Assembly (NCBI GenBank): GCA_003988855.1
Contig: QYAI01000057.1
Span: 62,001-126,000, forward strand
Direction of reading: 5' to 3'
Source: Arachnopeziza araneosa
Lineage: Eukaryota; Ascomycota; Leotiomycetes; Helotiales; Arachnopezizaceae
Length of the DNA: 64,000 bases
Made by a program: the position numbers and the translations under genes. A model generated the notes under the pieces. The model saw only the letters and a list, made by a program, of their open reading frames with translations, searched no databases and was not told where the DNA came from. This document shows, in pieces, positions 44,629 through 56,406 of this stretch (the stretch's first letter is position 1; each line of letters opens with the position of its first letter).

Positions 44629-46900
44629 CTAGTGATTTGCTGGCGAAGACCCAGAGAAATAGCTGGTCATTTGACACGGATAGAAAGGAAGCAATGCAAT
44701 GCATGCCTGCGGCAGATGACCTCGCGTCTTCTGGTGAACACGTAAATTGTCATCTCGAGTGAAAGCTGACGTGCATTTGTCAAAATTGCATTTGAAGCGT
44801 TTCCTTTGCTTTCCCGGAGAGTAATCAGGATGCTTCTTGCATGAGTCTTTGTAATGCCGTTTACGGTTTGACTTGTCCGTAAAATGCTCTTGGCAGTACT
44901 TGCATTGATGTGAAGCTGAATTTCCTGGTGGTTGGGGAGGCGTATTAATCTTGCTTGAGCAATCAATTTCCGGCGATAGGCTTTTGACAGGAGCATCCTT
45001 GATTGGTGATGAAGAAACTACAGGCTTCCTTCGAATGCGATGCCTTGATATGCGACTTTGTTGTTGAGATGGCACATCAGCTTGTCTCACGAGCTGGGGC
45101 TGATACTGAGCCGAACTGTGACTCGTTATTAGTTGAAGATCATCCAAAGATGAGCTATACATACTACAAGTCTTGCGACATGTCCGAGTAGTGAGAGAAG
45201 TTCTGATGGCTGATGAAGTTGGCCTCGGACTTCGAAGAGGTTGAAAGCGTAGAGTAATTGCTCTGATTGGTAGACATTGACACCGCATGCCTAAGATGGA
45301 AATTGTCTTCGACAGGACTTTGATACGCTATGTTAGTCATATCTTTGGATTGAAATGACTTGTTCCAGTCATTCATGTAGGTGTTGCTTGAACCATGAAG
45401 CCCAAAATCTTCATCGGGCTCTTCGCACATTCTGTCAGGCTCATCGAAGATAGTGGAAGGCGCAGTGCTGCCACTCACAATTGATTCGATCGATTCCATG
45501 CTAGAGAAAGAAGTTCCACCAGTCGAGTGAGGTGGTGACAGCGTGAAGACAGAATCTCTGTGATCCATATCGGAGTCTGTGAAACTTTGCATTGGAGATA
45601 CGATGCATGTACCGGAATATCTGGTGTTCCAGTCTCTATCTTCTATTGGCGATACAGTTTCGGTGTGGTCAAAGGTTTGCATCGCATCGGAGGTTTGAGT
45701 TGTCCATTGGCTTTCGGTATCAGCCGAACGAGCACGGATCATGGATGGATCTTCAGCTTGGTAGCAGATGTCGAGTAAATCTTCAGGAGTCACATTGTAA
45801 TTCGGTGGAGTACGATCCCAGCCATGATAGTAAGCGCTCTGGGGAGCGTCGTCATTTTGGTCCCCGAATCCAGTGTCAGCGGGGGTGAACAACTCAGCTA
45901 GCTGGTAAGTGCCATGCGCGAGGAACTGTGAGACCTGGGTAGCATCATCATCCGCAACGCTAAGTTCTGCGGCATTATATTTTGACTGTTCGTAACTCTC
46001 ATAACTCAAAGTCGTATGCTCAGCATACAATTCAGATGGGTACGGTGCGGGAAGCTCGCAAGTCTCAGGGGTTGCGTCAAGCTCAGCAATATGATATTGT
46101 TTCTGTTCAGGCACTGTTTCAGAGTCATCCATGCCTGGCTCCCAATGCAATTCCGAATACAGAATCCTAGGATCTACTCCAATTATATGAGGCTTCTTTG
46201 AATGTTTGTTGGAAAACTTTTTGACCAGTCGGTTATGTTTGCATCCTCGAGGAGAAAGACGACGTCCAAGACTTTGCATGGCGTTGTTAAAAAGACTCCT
46301 GTATTGCTGAAGTTCCCTGCAGCCTTCCGACTTGCATTTCCCAATCTGCTCTATGCGTTTGGTTTCGTGACATCGGTACCAGCCCTTTTCCAAGCGTAAA
46401 CACTCCTTGAGATGTTGGCGCATCTGAGGCTCGGATTCCATATCTCGCTCGCACTCTGCCACAGGGCAAGTACGTTTTACTAAGTCAGAAATATGAGGAG
46501 AAAGGCTTCTCTCGAAAGCTGCCCAGTTTAGGAAGCCTCGTCGAAATTCTTTCTTAGAGGACGTTGTGCGCGACCTGGGAATGATTAACTATCGTAACCG
46601 AAATAAGAAATGTCCTGCTCACATGGAAAGACTTCCGACTTCATTGGCAGCATGTTGTCCTCCTAGAAGTGATGATTCTTCAGTTTTCCTCTGTTCAATG
46701 CGCTCCATTCGAAACTGCCAATGTGGGATTCCCTCCATACTGCCGTCAATGTTTGCAAGGTTCTGAGTGATCGCTGGCGAGATGTGCTGGAAATCAAAGA
46801 TTGAGAAGCGGTCAGTACCAGACTGGTTTTCTTTGGATTTGAGCGCTAGAGTAGAAGTAAAAGTTTCTTGCTGATTTCTGGCCTTGCAAAGCAATGACAT
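44629..46900 (-). CDS. C2H2 zinc-finger protein (probable transcription factor)
   Basis: Three exons; introns 46575-46622 (GTGAGC...CCCAG) and 45116-45164 (GTATGT, CTAAT branch site, CACAG); 724 aa. The second intron explains an otherwise puzzling stop (SQDL*) and restores QDLYSAQYQPQ. Exon 2 opens with a Cys/His cluster, CPVAECERDM...RQHLKECLRLEKGWYRC...CKSEGC. The middle is a long acidic, Ser/Thr/Tyr-rich low-complexity region typical of activation domains. The C-terminus has two C2H2 fingers: CKYCQEHFTDKSNRKRHYKDSC (last ligand Cys) and CNFDKCTSAFTRDDNLRVHQKTRGH. Presumably nuclear; targets unknown. ATG 46900 is the first in frame; a later Met at about 46736 is a possible alternative start. 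Confidence 0.75.
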
Positions 46901-49116
46901 GTGGTTTGCACGATAGCAGCATAAGCTGTCGTGGCTCTTCTCGCCATACCGGATTTTACCCCCATACTACAGAAAGGCTCGTCTTTGACTGGTCTAAAGA
47001 AGCAAATCAGGAAGTGACCACCATTTAGTGTGGTATCGCGACAAGCGGAGATCACCCAGAGAGTTGCTAGAGGTCGAGGGAGATCACACCCGTATCATTC
47101 GATAATCTTTCACCGCGCGAGAAGCCCACGCCGCCGGCTTCATGTAACTCGCCTTCTTGCCCGATCATTCCGGCTCTGGAACATCCCACACGACTTGCCT
47201 TGGTCCGCAACACGGCAGCCTCGTTCGCCTTTCTGTCCTGGACCGAGCGCGCATGGTTGTTATTGAAAGTCGTCGGTGAAAAAGATACCTGGTAGCTGAA
47301 GATCTGCCAATCAGACGTCAGCAATGTTGAAGTGAAACGTTAACGCTCCTAACTTCAGGATGGTGCAGTTGATGCTTACATATCATCATGACTATGTCAC
47401 GTCGAGTGGCCAGCTTTCTCGTCCTGATTCAAGGCAGCAGACGATGTTTCTATTTCGCGTTATGACATTTTAGAATCATACTAGGTAGACAATTCTACTT
47501 CTCATCGTATGTTTCCGCTGCGCAACTCAAAAATCATTTGAGATAAGTTCCACACTCATTTATTGAGGTTCAATTGATGTAATATCAGGTAAAGGAGAGT
47601 AGGCTGTGTTTGCTCACTGCCCCATTCCCAACCCTCAATTAAGCCGCTTTCAGAGGAATTCATCACGTGGAAAAGATACTCCTCTTTCATAATGAGGCAG
47701 TGTATTTGATACCAATTTGAGCGAGATTACAGGACGCAATGCTATTGGCTGATTTTGGCTTTAAGGAAGATTTCAGGATTGGCCAGGGATTTTCAGGATC
47801 TTGCATAATCGTCTCCCAGCCGGGCACCGTCACACTTTGTGGAGGGTCATAAGATCTGAAGCACCATCGAAAGAGCGAACAATTGTGCAAGCCTATCTTT
47901 TCAGTCTAAAATTAGGAATGACAAAACAAATAGGCAAGGCAAACGGAGGTTAAGGTGCAGAAATAAGTACGACGCGTGCTGTTGAAGTTGAAGTTGAAGG
48001 AACGAGGCTGCAGCAGGATTTCAGCCACAGACGCGTACACTTCACATCTTGCAAATAGTAGACGCGGAGGAACTTGACCTCGGCGAAAAGCATTGAAGGT
48101 CCTCCTCTGATAAGAAGAGATAACGGCATTCTTGTGTCACTGGGCTGTCTCTCCAAAGCCCACGGGCTCAGGGTCGAACAACTAGTTCATAGCTATTGCA
48201 GACTACTGGTTGACTGCCTGCAGCCTCAGAGCTTTGCATGAGCGAATTGGAACGCATCCATCTTCGATCCTATCGGATTCGCAGCCGTCTTCCTTCTTTC
48301 TTTCTTTCGTATGTGTCTCGTGTCACTATCGAATCACCTGCCATTGCAAGGCTGGATATCGCAGCGACTCCGAGGTTGGTGATCCATTGCAGAGCCACTC
48401 AGCTTGAAGGTTATTCTTGTGTAGATAAATGATAGAATGCAGAGTAGTCATTTCTACTGAGCAATGGTCCTTTAAGTTACCGAGAAGAGACCACCATTAT
48501 ATGAAGTTACCAGCCGCATAAATTGCGGGGTTCGGTAGTGGGATGCGGTACTTGGCATGTCGCTTGTTCAAGGGGCACAACAACAACTGGAACAGACCTT
48601 CAGGTCTAAAGTTTTGGTAATAAGAAAAAGCTTGTAGGAAAGAAGCTTAATTAATTTTCTTTTTCAAGTTTCTTGCAAGATACGCACAATACGATTGTTC
48701 GATGCCCAAGGAGAGTAAAAGGAGATAGAGGAGTCTTTTAACATTCTTACCTAGGTCTTTAGAAACCCTTCGTTTGGGATTATACATGGTGCAATCTCCT
48801 CTATTTGAGCTCTTCCAGGATTCCTGCATCTTAGCTCTGAAATTGAAGCCTCTCAACTCTAATATCCATCACACCAATTTCTCGTTCTTTAAAGCCAGGC
48901 ACGTGATCAAGAAGTAGGAATGGGTATTTTGACATCTGTCAAATCCTGCGGGTTCATCTCCAGAATGTCTGCTTTCTTGTTATTCAAATCTAAAGTATCA
49001 ACTCTTAGAACGTGTATACTGTTTGTATAATCAACACAGCATGTTTCGGAAACAGTATCTTGATCTAAAATGATTCAAATTCTTTCCATGTTTCCATCAA
49101 TTGCTCAGCAGTAGAC
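46901..49116. other. Gene-poor stretch, 2.2 kb
   Basis: Short ORFs only. A (GTTGAA)3 run lies near 47982-47999. No RNA gene or repeat family recognised. Confidence 0.45.
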
Positions 49117-49457
49117 TTAAAACCTCGTCTCAATTCCATCAGCAGGCCTTTTTACTTTCCACCCAAATCGTTCATCCCATTCCTCCGTCACATCGTCAAC
49201 ACCTTCTCTGGCTTCGAATGGCCATCTGTTCGAGATATCGCCTAGTATTAACGCTGGGATAATTCCAGGACCTAGTTGTAAGGATTTATTATGTCTCCCG
49301 TCAAATTTGGGAGTAGTATTACGAGAATAGGAGAAAGGCGATTCTCGTCTCTTTTTCGATTACTGTGTTTCTTGTAAGAACCGAAGTTTTCAAATGATGT
49401 TTAGAATACCCAGAAAAATAATCCGAATAGTGGGGTAGAAAGTGGATCGGTCTTCAT
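49117..49457 (-). CDS. Putative small two-exon gene, unknown
   Basis: Neither exon is long enough to stand out, but together they read as coding. Exon 1 (49457-49410, MKTDPLSTPLFGLFFW) joins exon 2 (49350-49117) over a 59-nt intron with GTATTC and AAAAG ends, phase 0. The 93-aa product has SLQLGPGIIPALILGDISNRW followed by an acidic/aromatic tail (DDVTEEWDERFGWKVKRPADG). The amino-acid mix looks like real protein and the frame stays open for 77 codons of exon 2. I do not recognise the family. The first exon could be longer or different: the frame continues upstream (KAPPKAPHYGRHHNQ) to a TAG that would also serve as an acceptor. It may also be a gene remnant. Confidence 0.4.
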
Positions 49458-50229
49458 CTGATTATGGTGCCTTCCATAGTGCGGAGCTTTCGGTGGTGCT
49501 TTCTAGCAATGCTGGTTCAAGGGCGCTTGGGAGGCCATTTCAAGGTATATTTTTCGAGTATGAGTAAAGTGTTCTCTAAAGAGGGAGAGTTGATTCTCGT
49601 TTTCTAGACTGAAGCGTGGGCTGGAATCTCTCTCTTATATCTTTCCACTAGCCTAAAACTTTCACATTCAGGTACGAAATCGTAGCTTCAGCGATACCCT
49701 GAATCGGGTTTCCCGCAAGCATCTCAATGGACGAAATTACAATTAAGCTAGAAGATAAGTTAGAAGATAAGTGGATTTTCTGTCAGCAACCACTTGATTG
49801 CCTACCAAGCCTAGCTAGATACTTTCGTAGTTCGGGTCTTTCGACGATCTTCCGGGATTCGGTATTGCTAGAGCAGCTGGGAGTATTCGGTCGCAACCCG
49901 GAATCTGAATTGAATATTTCGCAATCGGTGCCAAGGAGTATTCTCTATAACCCTACATAGATAGGTAGTGAAGCTCAGAAACAATTTACAACTCGAAAAT
50001 GCGAATGCTCTTGGCATTCTTTTGTTTCTTCACCCTGGTGACCCTTCCTGGCCAAGTCGCGTACGACGCGTCTCTGCCGAGAAATGAGAAATGACGTAGG
50101 TGGTGTAAACATGAGCCCCTTTTCATCTCCATATAGAGTTTAGACTCGTTGTGCTGTATAAAAGTTACGGTACTCTATTCTCTAATTCTTTTTCATCGTC
50201 AAGAAATCCACTTATCAGTTGGATCCGAG
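49458..50229. other. Intergenic, 0.8 kb
   Basis: Contains a short direct repeat TAGAAGATAAG at about 49749-49771 inside a non-descript ORF. On the minus strand near 49700 a short reading MLAGNPIQGIAEATIS could be an extra upstream exon of the small gene at 49117-49457; not proven. Confidence 0.4.
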
Positions 50230-51551
50230 ATGCCGCCTAAGCGCAAAGCGCTTTCCGAAGCCTCAAGCAATGCCAGCAATTCAAAGCCCAAACCTCGCAC
50301 CACGAAAGCAACAAAGACCTCGGAGACATCATCGGCTTCCAAATCTGCTGCGAATATGAGCACCCCGGTGATTAAGTACTGCGATGCCAATACTGTGAGT
50401 CCTTTCCATCATCTAGATTAACAGGAGGTGTTAGCATGTTATATTCTTCCTCTGCTGGAGTCTTCATTCCTACCTACCTACACTTACTAAACTATATATT
50501 TTCTTCAGCTCTCTAAAGACCTTCCTAGTTATGCGAACCTACAATGGCCGAACATCGAAGATTTTGAAGACGAAAAAGACCAAGATATGCCAGCAGACGG
50601 CCAGTTGATGGATGATTTCTGCGATCGGACATCAGACCTAGGGTTCCCAGTATCAGAAGACGGCATGAAGATCTGCGAGACTATCGACGAGGAGGTGGAT
50701 AAACGCGATCAGAATCAAAGGAACATGTACATCTGCAATGACTGGAATGGGTGGGGCATGAGTGAAGTCTGGGAGAATCTGGTACGCATCGATTTGAGAG
50801 AAATACGAAACAGAAACGCTGATATAAATTGCAGCTGAAGGATTTCAACCGCGACATCTTTACGAAAACGATAAGTCCATACAAGAAATACGCTTATCTT
50901 GATGGGATGGCCGCATTCATCAAAACGGGAGATTTTGTCGAGTTCATTGGCAATGAAGATGGTAACGGCGTGAAAGCGGTCGTCGACTTCCTGGGCGTGA
51001 TGATACTGACTACTTATGACATGTTGAAAGAGCATAATCTCCTCGTTCCGATGAACCCAGAGTCCAAGATCAAGAACCTCGAAATCGTAGCTTTGATAAT
51101 GATCGAATTCTTAATTGAGTGGGGAACAGATCTCAACTGCAACTGGGCATGCGAAGTTGTCCGATGTTTTGATGAAGCGGAAATTGACCTAGAAAAGAGT
51201 TTGAGGAAACAGATCAGTGTATCCGAGAAGCAGATTAAGGAATACCGAGAAGAATACAAAGCTAAGATGGAGGAGAGCGAACATGCTGAAGATGGGGATA
51301 ATGGTAATGGGTATGCAACATTTGCGAAGAACGCCAAATGGAAGCCAAGAGACGATAAGGATGAATACGAGAGGAAAATGTTCTATCGATGGGATTGGGA
51401 AAAAGAAGTAGGTGTTTTTGGATTCACAGAAATAAGTTATGACTGCTAACAATTTCTCTAGTATAAGCTCTTCAAAAAGAACCATCCAGGTGGGAAAAAG
51501 TATGATGTGACAAAAATGAGTAAGGCAGAGCGGAAGCAGTACCAGTTGTAA
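50230..51551 (+). CDS. Hypothetical protein, 366 aa
   Basis: Four exons; introns 50395-50508, 50782-50834 and 51408-51461, all phase 0 with good GT/AG ends. The N-terminal ~50 residues are basic and Ser/Thr/Ala-rich (MPPKRKALSEASS, KPKPRTTKATK), like a nuclear-localisation or DNA-contact tail. A soluble, acidic/aromatic core follows (NMYICNDWNGWGMSEVWENL, YKKYAYLDGMAAFIKTGDF), then a predicted long helix (EKSLRKQISVSEKQIKEYREEYKAKMEE) and a Lys-rich C-terminus (FKKNHPGGKKYDVTKMSKAERKQYQL). No family recognised. The consistent splicing and codon usage make it a real gene; the function is unknown, possibly nuclear. Confidence 0.75.
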
Positions 51552-52370
51552 GATGTTGGAATTCTGGATGATACTTAAATTGATAAACCATTTCATTTCC
51601 CTTCACAGACTTAGATATATAATAAACAGTTTGTTCATGCAGAATCACTATTTTGACTCCTCTACCTTCCCACTTCTCCTTCTACACGTCAATCCTCCAT
51701 AATTATAAGTTGTCAAATGCAAAGCCCAGTGCGCGTCATTGTAGCGTGAGACTATTTGAGTTCGATTTAGAGCTGGCCATCAATATTATCGGGGTCTAGC
51801 TCCGCTGCACCCAAGAGTAGCAAATTACAAATGATCTGTAGCTCGTACCCCTGAAAACCCGTGTCACACACCTCACTTAGATTTGAAAGGGGCGAGAAAG
51901 GAGTTGTTTACCTTCAAGAGATCTTCAGTAAATCCTGTATACAACATCAGCGGACAAAATGACTCAGAAATATGTTACTGAGAGTGTAACAAGAACCCGC
52001 ACGCCCCAGTTTCAATAAGATATGTTGAAGATTCCAAGCTATGCAAACAGTTGTCATCTGTGACCTTTTCTCTGCTTAAAGAACCATCATCTCCTGAAGA
52101 TGATCACAATCAAACAAGCTCGAATGTGTTTTATCAAGTTAAACTTCTTATTATCAACATCATCGAAACCACTTTCCAACGTCTGTAAGACACACGCGTC
52201 TCCATTCCAGAGCGACTTGGACACATGTGGCTTAGATTAGTAATCTTTTTAGCGCTCGCTTGGCTGCTTCAGAGCCAGCCCTTGCACTTTCTTCATCAAA
52301 AGCTCAAAACCTCTATTGTTTCCATCTGTATTGCTAGATCGTTTTCATTCGTATGCCTTGAATACTCAAT
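51552..52370. other. Intergenic, 0.8 kb
   Basis: Separates two plus-strand genes; must hold the LtrA-gene promoter. Nothing else recognised. Confidence 0.4.
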
Positions 52371-53895
52371 ATGTCGGAGGTGGTACAACTTCAAAAACCA
52401 CAAAATCCCCGTGCGCTGTTTCGCCAACCCCTCGCGTTGCAGTGGTTTGAAGATGGGCAGCTCAAGAAGAGGAGAGAGGATGAGAGGACAGCCGGTAAAA
52501 TTCAGTAGCATAGATTTATATACATCTAATTGGGTTCTGACATGAAATATAGGAAGATTTGAGCTTTTTCTCGATCTCCTCTATGTTGCGATTCTTGCCA
52601 ATTTCGCAGAGTCTCTGGCAGACGAAGCTTCAGGCACGGGAGTTGTCAAGTACGTTGTGAGTATACTATGTCCCATTCTTAAATCAGAAATCCTTATCAT
52701 GAGCAGCTTATTCTCGCCCCATCTTGGCACGTATGGAGTGATCTCCGTGAACTCATGAACTCCTTTTACAACGACGATCTGGGGCAACGGATTCTCATCC
52801 TCTGGATCATGGCCCTGCTCATAGTGTACGGAAACAATGCACCCCTAGTCGTTGAGGATATTGGAGCAATGCGAGCCACTGTCGGTGCTTATCTCGTGGC
52901 ACGCACATCGTCCAATTCCGTGCATCTGGTTTACTCCTTCTCCAGCTACCATCATCGTGCTCAGCAGCGATTGTGGTTCGTTCTTTCGTCGTGTGCTTTG
53001 TGTATTTATATTCCTCTATTTGTGGAGGGTATATCGTTTCGAAGCAAGATCGCTGTGGCCGCGGTGGCTATCACGGTCGAGGAATGCATCTGGATCTTCT
53101 CTTATTCACCGCTGGCGAAAAAGTTGCTGAAAGCCCGTTTCACTACTGCAGTCGATATCCCACATGAAGTTGACAGGTTTGCAGCCTTTTTCATCATCGT
53201 GCTTGGCGAGTTCCTCTATCAGATTATCGTGGGATCACCAGCTGCAGTTGGATTTAACCAACGTCTTCTCAGAGCTATATGGACCCTAGTCATCGCATTC
53301 TGTTTGAATTGGATGTATGTCCACAATGACGGATCACTGAAGAATCAGCATCCATTGCGACATAACATCTACACCGCTTTTACTTGGGTTACTGTTCATC
53401 TGCCACTGACTGCGAGTCTCTTGGTCGCGGGTCACGTGTCAGCCCAGACTGCTGTGGATGATGAGATTGATGATGCTGAGTTATGGTTACTGTGTGGAGG
53501 ACTTGGTGTAGGCATACTCTGTCTCTATCTTATTGCACTCTTGCATAAATGTGAAGATACCCACGGGACGTTGATTCTTCCCAAGGTAAGTCCTTCTCTG
53601 TCATGACATGCAGCTACTCACCACTAATCAGCATGTCCGTATCATAATCCGACCTATCATTGCCATAATCATCATCTGTCTACCTCTAGCTCAGGAGATG
53701 GACATCACGTCTCGTTTGTCCATCATCATGGCTTTGATCGTCTTCGCATTGGTATGGGAGAGCATCACATCATTGATGCGTGGCGCCAAAATATGGGAGA
53801 AGTGGGAGGACACCAAACCCCCAGCTAGAGTCATCCCAGAAAGAGCCCCATCTAGTGATAATGGTGATTTGGAAAATAAAACCACAGAAGATTAG
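52371..53895 (+). CDS. Low-temperature-requirement A (LtrA) family membrane protein
   Basis: Four exons; introns 52495-52552, 52657-52706 and 53586-53631; 456 aa. A short hydrophilic N-terminus leads to the signature RFELFLDLLYVAILANFAESLA. Then come many hydrophobic helices and further LtrA marks (SSYHHRAQQRLWFVLSSCALC, DIPHEVDRFAAFFIIVLGEFLYQIIVG). Ten or so membrane segments are visible. The last exon gives the final helices and an acidic tail (RAPSSDNGDLENKTTED). The family is widespread in bacteria and filamentous fungi; apart from the original Listeria low-temperature phenotype its function is not established. The start at 52371 places the signature about 55 residues in, as in fungal relatives. 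Confidence 0.85.
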
Positions 53896-54029
53896 ACATA
53901 TAAGAGATCTGTATCAAATTCTAGTACAAGACGAGTTAAATTACTAGAACCACTAGTTTGCCTATGCCCGGTAGAGCGTGTCTGCGGCGCGCTAGGACTT
54001 GGATCTGTATTAGCATCTGGATTGAAAAA

Positions 54030-54260
54030 GTCCGCGCGCGAATGAAAGTTTGTGGAGGACATGAAATTTACAGCTTTGGAACCATAATGCTTGAATTCGG
54101 ACTATTGAAGCCATCAAACTTCTGGTCAGCAAAGTTGGAGAGGATGAGCGACGAGCGATTAGAGAAAGATTTTTAAGCCCGACGAGGAGATGTTTTGTGT
54201 TTGCGGGAGACCGATATAGGTGCATTGTTAAGTGGTGCTTACACAGGCCACCACTGAAGA
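54030..54260 (+). pseudogene. Relic of a fungal kinase-like domain
   Basis: The plus strand reads HEIYSFGTIMLEFGLLKPSNFW (near 54060-54130), matching the conserved 'DIYSLGVVLLEIGLW' block of kinase-like domains common in fungal HeLo/NLR-associated proteins. The frame then stops (TAA near 54174). In another frame DRYRCIVKWCL (near 54208-54240) matches the next conserved block ('Y..VV..CL'). The N-lobe and catalytic loop are not visible. Two homologous blocks in order but in different frames with a stop between them indicate decay. No further parts found on either side. Confidence 0.5.
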
Positions 54261-55120
54261 GAATGCCGCTCTGTATAGCAAGAAGGTTCTACCACTAGAA
54301 AAGATATCGGATGCCATGACTTAGACATGTCCTTATCCTAAACTGAACAATGATCGAGTCTAGTTTCCAGGATGCTTGCAAGTTTTGGAGCCTAACGTTT
54401 CATTTCGGATGCTAAAGAAGATTCGCAATTTCATTATCTCCCCAGAGCGCGGGAACTGTAGATTATCGATCTTATCGAAAATTATGGCTTTAGTAAAATA
54501 TTTCTATTCTTCAACACATCGAAACAGTTCGAGATTTTCGATTCCGATTTATAAAGACGTGCTTGATCAAGGGGCGAAGCTCCAGGAGTTAGTCAGGGGA
54601 ATGAACGATATTAGGCTCTAATACTTACTCTTGAGAGCATCTTATAAACAACGTCTTTCGCGTTGCCTTTAACTCTAGTCCTTCATCCAAGAGTGTAGTG
54701 ATGGGGACCTTTGGTTTGTGCTTATGAGAAGTCAGTAATCTAGAGGGAATCTGTATTCGACTTGGGAAAGACATAAAAAATTCAAAACAATAGATGAAAA
54801 GCAAGTAGTTTTAGGAACAGAGGGAGGAATTCGAATCAGATTGGGTGCTCATTACCAATTTACCGTACCTACCCAGGCAGGACTAAGGCATGCGTAGTTC
54901 GAGGTTCGAGGTTTGACGACACCGTTGGAAGATGAGAGGACCAATCAGTGTTTCTTTCAGCCTTAGAAAGAAGGATGATTAATCTTACATAAGCAAGAGA
55001 ACTGACCACGTGACAAGCTTCCCGCCTTGCCTCGAAAACAAACTTGAAAGCTGATCGCATTCACCGCGCTTCCACCGGCAACATCTACTTTCTGACAAGA
55101 TATCTCCATGGACGTTTGAA
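54261..55120. other. Intergenic, 0.9 kb
   Basis: No coding segment recognised; the right end is the promoter of the snRNP27-like gene. Confidence 0.4.
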
Positions 55121-55971
55121 ATGGCAGAACCTTCTTATAAACGTGCGCGACGCCCAGACAGCAAGCAGATGTGGGATGAACAAGATAGACGTGCTCCAAT
55201 AGCCTCTCGAGATCGAGATGAGCCTCGAGATCGTGACAGGCGAGATAATCGAGACCGGGATCGTGATCGCAGATATAGAAGTCGTTCTCCACGCGATTCT
55301 AGAAGTGGCAGAGACCGAGGAGGTAGAGATAGAGAGCGGGATTCACAGGAGAATAGAGGAACTGGGAGACGTGAGGATAGGGAAGATGACAGACATGGAC
55401 GAAGAGAAGCAGATAGAGGAGGAAGACGAGACAGAGAACGCGAGCGAGGTGAGTGCGCCGGAAGTTCGTCTAGTCGAAGCTAATTTGAAAAGATAATCAT
55501 AGGGATCGACGGGAGCCTAGAGATCGTAGAAGAGATAGCAGAAGTCGAAGTCCTCGAAAGGAGCGAGACCCCCCCAAAGCCATAGAATCCGAGGCAGAGA
55601 AAGTGCGCATTGCAGTCAAAGAGGAAGAACCTCAAGAACGAGTTGCAACTCCACCCGTCAGCTTCAAAGTTGGTGGACAGGATCACGATCGGATGGATGT
55701 GGATGGAGAAGGCAATCAGTCTAAGAAGAAGAATGCCAAAGTCAAGAAGGCCAAAGTTGACGAATCTGAGAATGACGATGAACTTGTTGTCGAAGATGAT
55801 AGTATGGCAGATATGCAAGCTATGATGGGTTTTGGTGGATTTGGAAGTACTCATCAGAAGAAAGTTGCTGGCAATGATGCATATGCAGTCAGGAAAGAGA
55901 AGAAGACTGAATACAGACAGTACATGAACCGGGTTGGAGGATTTAACAGACCATTGAGTCCTGGCAGATGA
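55121..55971 (+). CDS. U4/U6.U5 tri-snRNP 27 kDa-like protein (SNRNP27 family)
   Basis: Two exons; the 44-nt intron 55449-55492 (GTGAGT...AAAAG with CTAAT branch site) gives 268 aa and keeps the frame (ERERDNHRDRREPRD). The N-terminal ~150 residues are an RD/RE/RS repeat region (DRDRRDNRDRDRDRRYRSRSPRD), as in SR-type splicing factors. An acidic/basic linker follows (KKKNAKVKKAKVDESENDDE). The C-terminus is the diagnostic domain: MADMQAMMGFGGFGSTHQKKVAGN, then AVRKEKKTEYRQYMNRVGGFNRPLSPGR, almost fully conserved in this family. Nuclear component of the spliceosomal tri-snRNP. An alternative join (donor GTGCGC at 55453, acceptor at 55502) would also keep the frame but uses a poorer donor. Confidence 0.9.
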
Positions 55972-56406
55972 GGAAGGATTACATTTCAATGAGGTCATGC
56001 TATTCTGGTCGTCTATAGAGTAAATTCCTGCGCAACGCAAGGCGCGTTAGGTGTTGATGGCATTCTTAGCGTTGAATGAATCTCTAAGAGGAGACGTCTT
56101 CGATCGATAGCCTTTCTGCCAGGCAAAATGAAGAACATTAAAATCTCTCCAAATAAGATTTTCATGAAATATGAAGTTTTCTAGAATTTCCTCCCACTCT
56201 TTCCAGGCCACATATCTTTTTCATTAATCCCCAACTTTCAGACCCCTCCCCACCAAGTCACAGCCTTCCCTGCAGCCTCGCATCCCCGGCTGAAATCGCC
56301 CAAACTCGCAACGGTGTTCTCTGCTTCATATCAACTTTCCCCTCAACGCCAACTTCTGAGCTCCTTCACCTTAATACTGGAGCTCAGGATAGCCATTCCT
56401 TTCACA
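55972..56406. other. Intergenic with pyrimidine-rich leader
   Basis: 435 bp; the right part (about 56205-56390) is C/T-rich on the plus strand, as is common for promoters and leaders of fungal housekeeping genes. No other element seen. Confidence 0.45.

Noticed and set aside
45155..45175. Stop codon between the long acidic ORF and the C2H2 fingers, as if two separate genes or a frameshift
   Set aside because: A 49-nt intron with GTATGT donor, CTAAT branch site and CACAG acceptor joins them exactly.
54825..54900. Second B-box-like motif (GATTCGAATTCC, minus strand)
   Set aside because: No cloverleaf can be drawn; not enough for a tRNA or SINE call.
55441..55510. Apparent frame break and tandem donors (GTGAGT/GTGCGC) in the snRNP27-like gene, suggesting self-regulating splicing
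   Set aside because: Using the AAAAG acceptor at 55491-55492 with the strong GTGAGT donor keeps the frame, so an ordinary 44-nt intron explains it.
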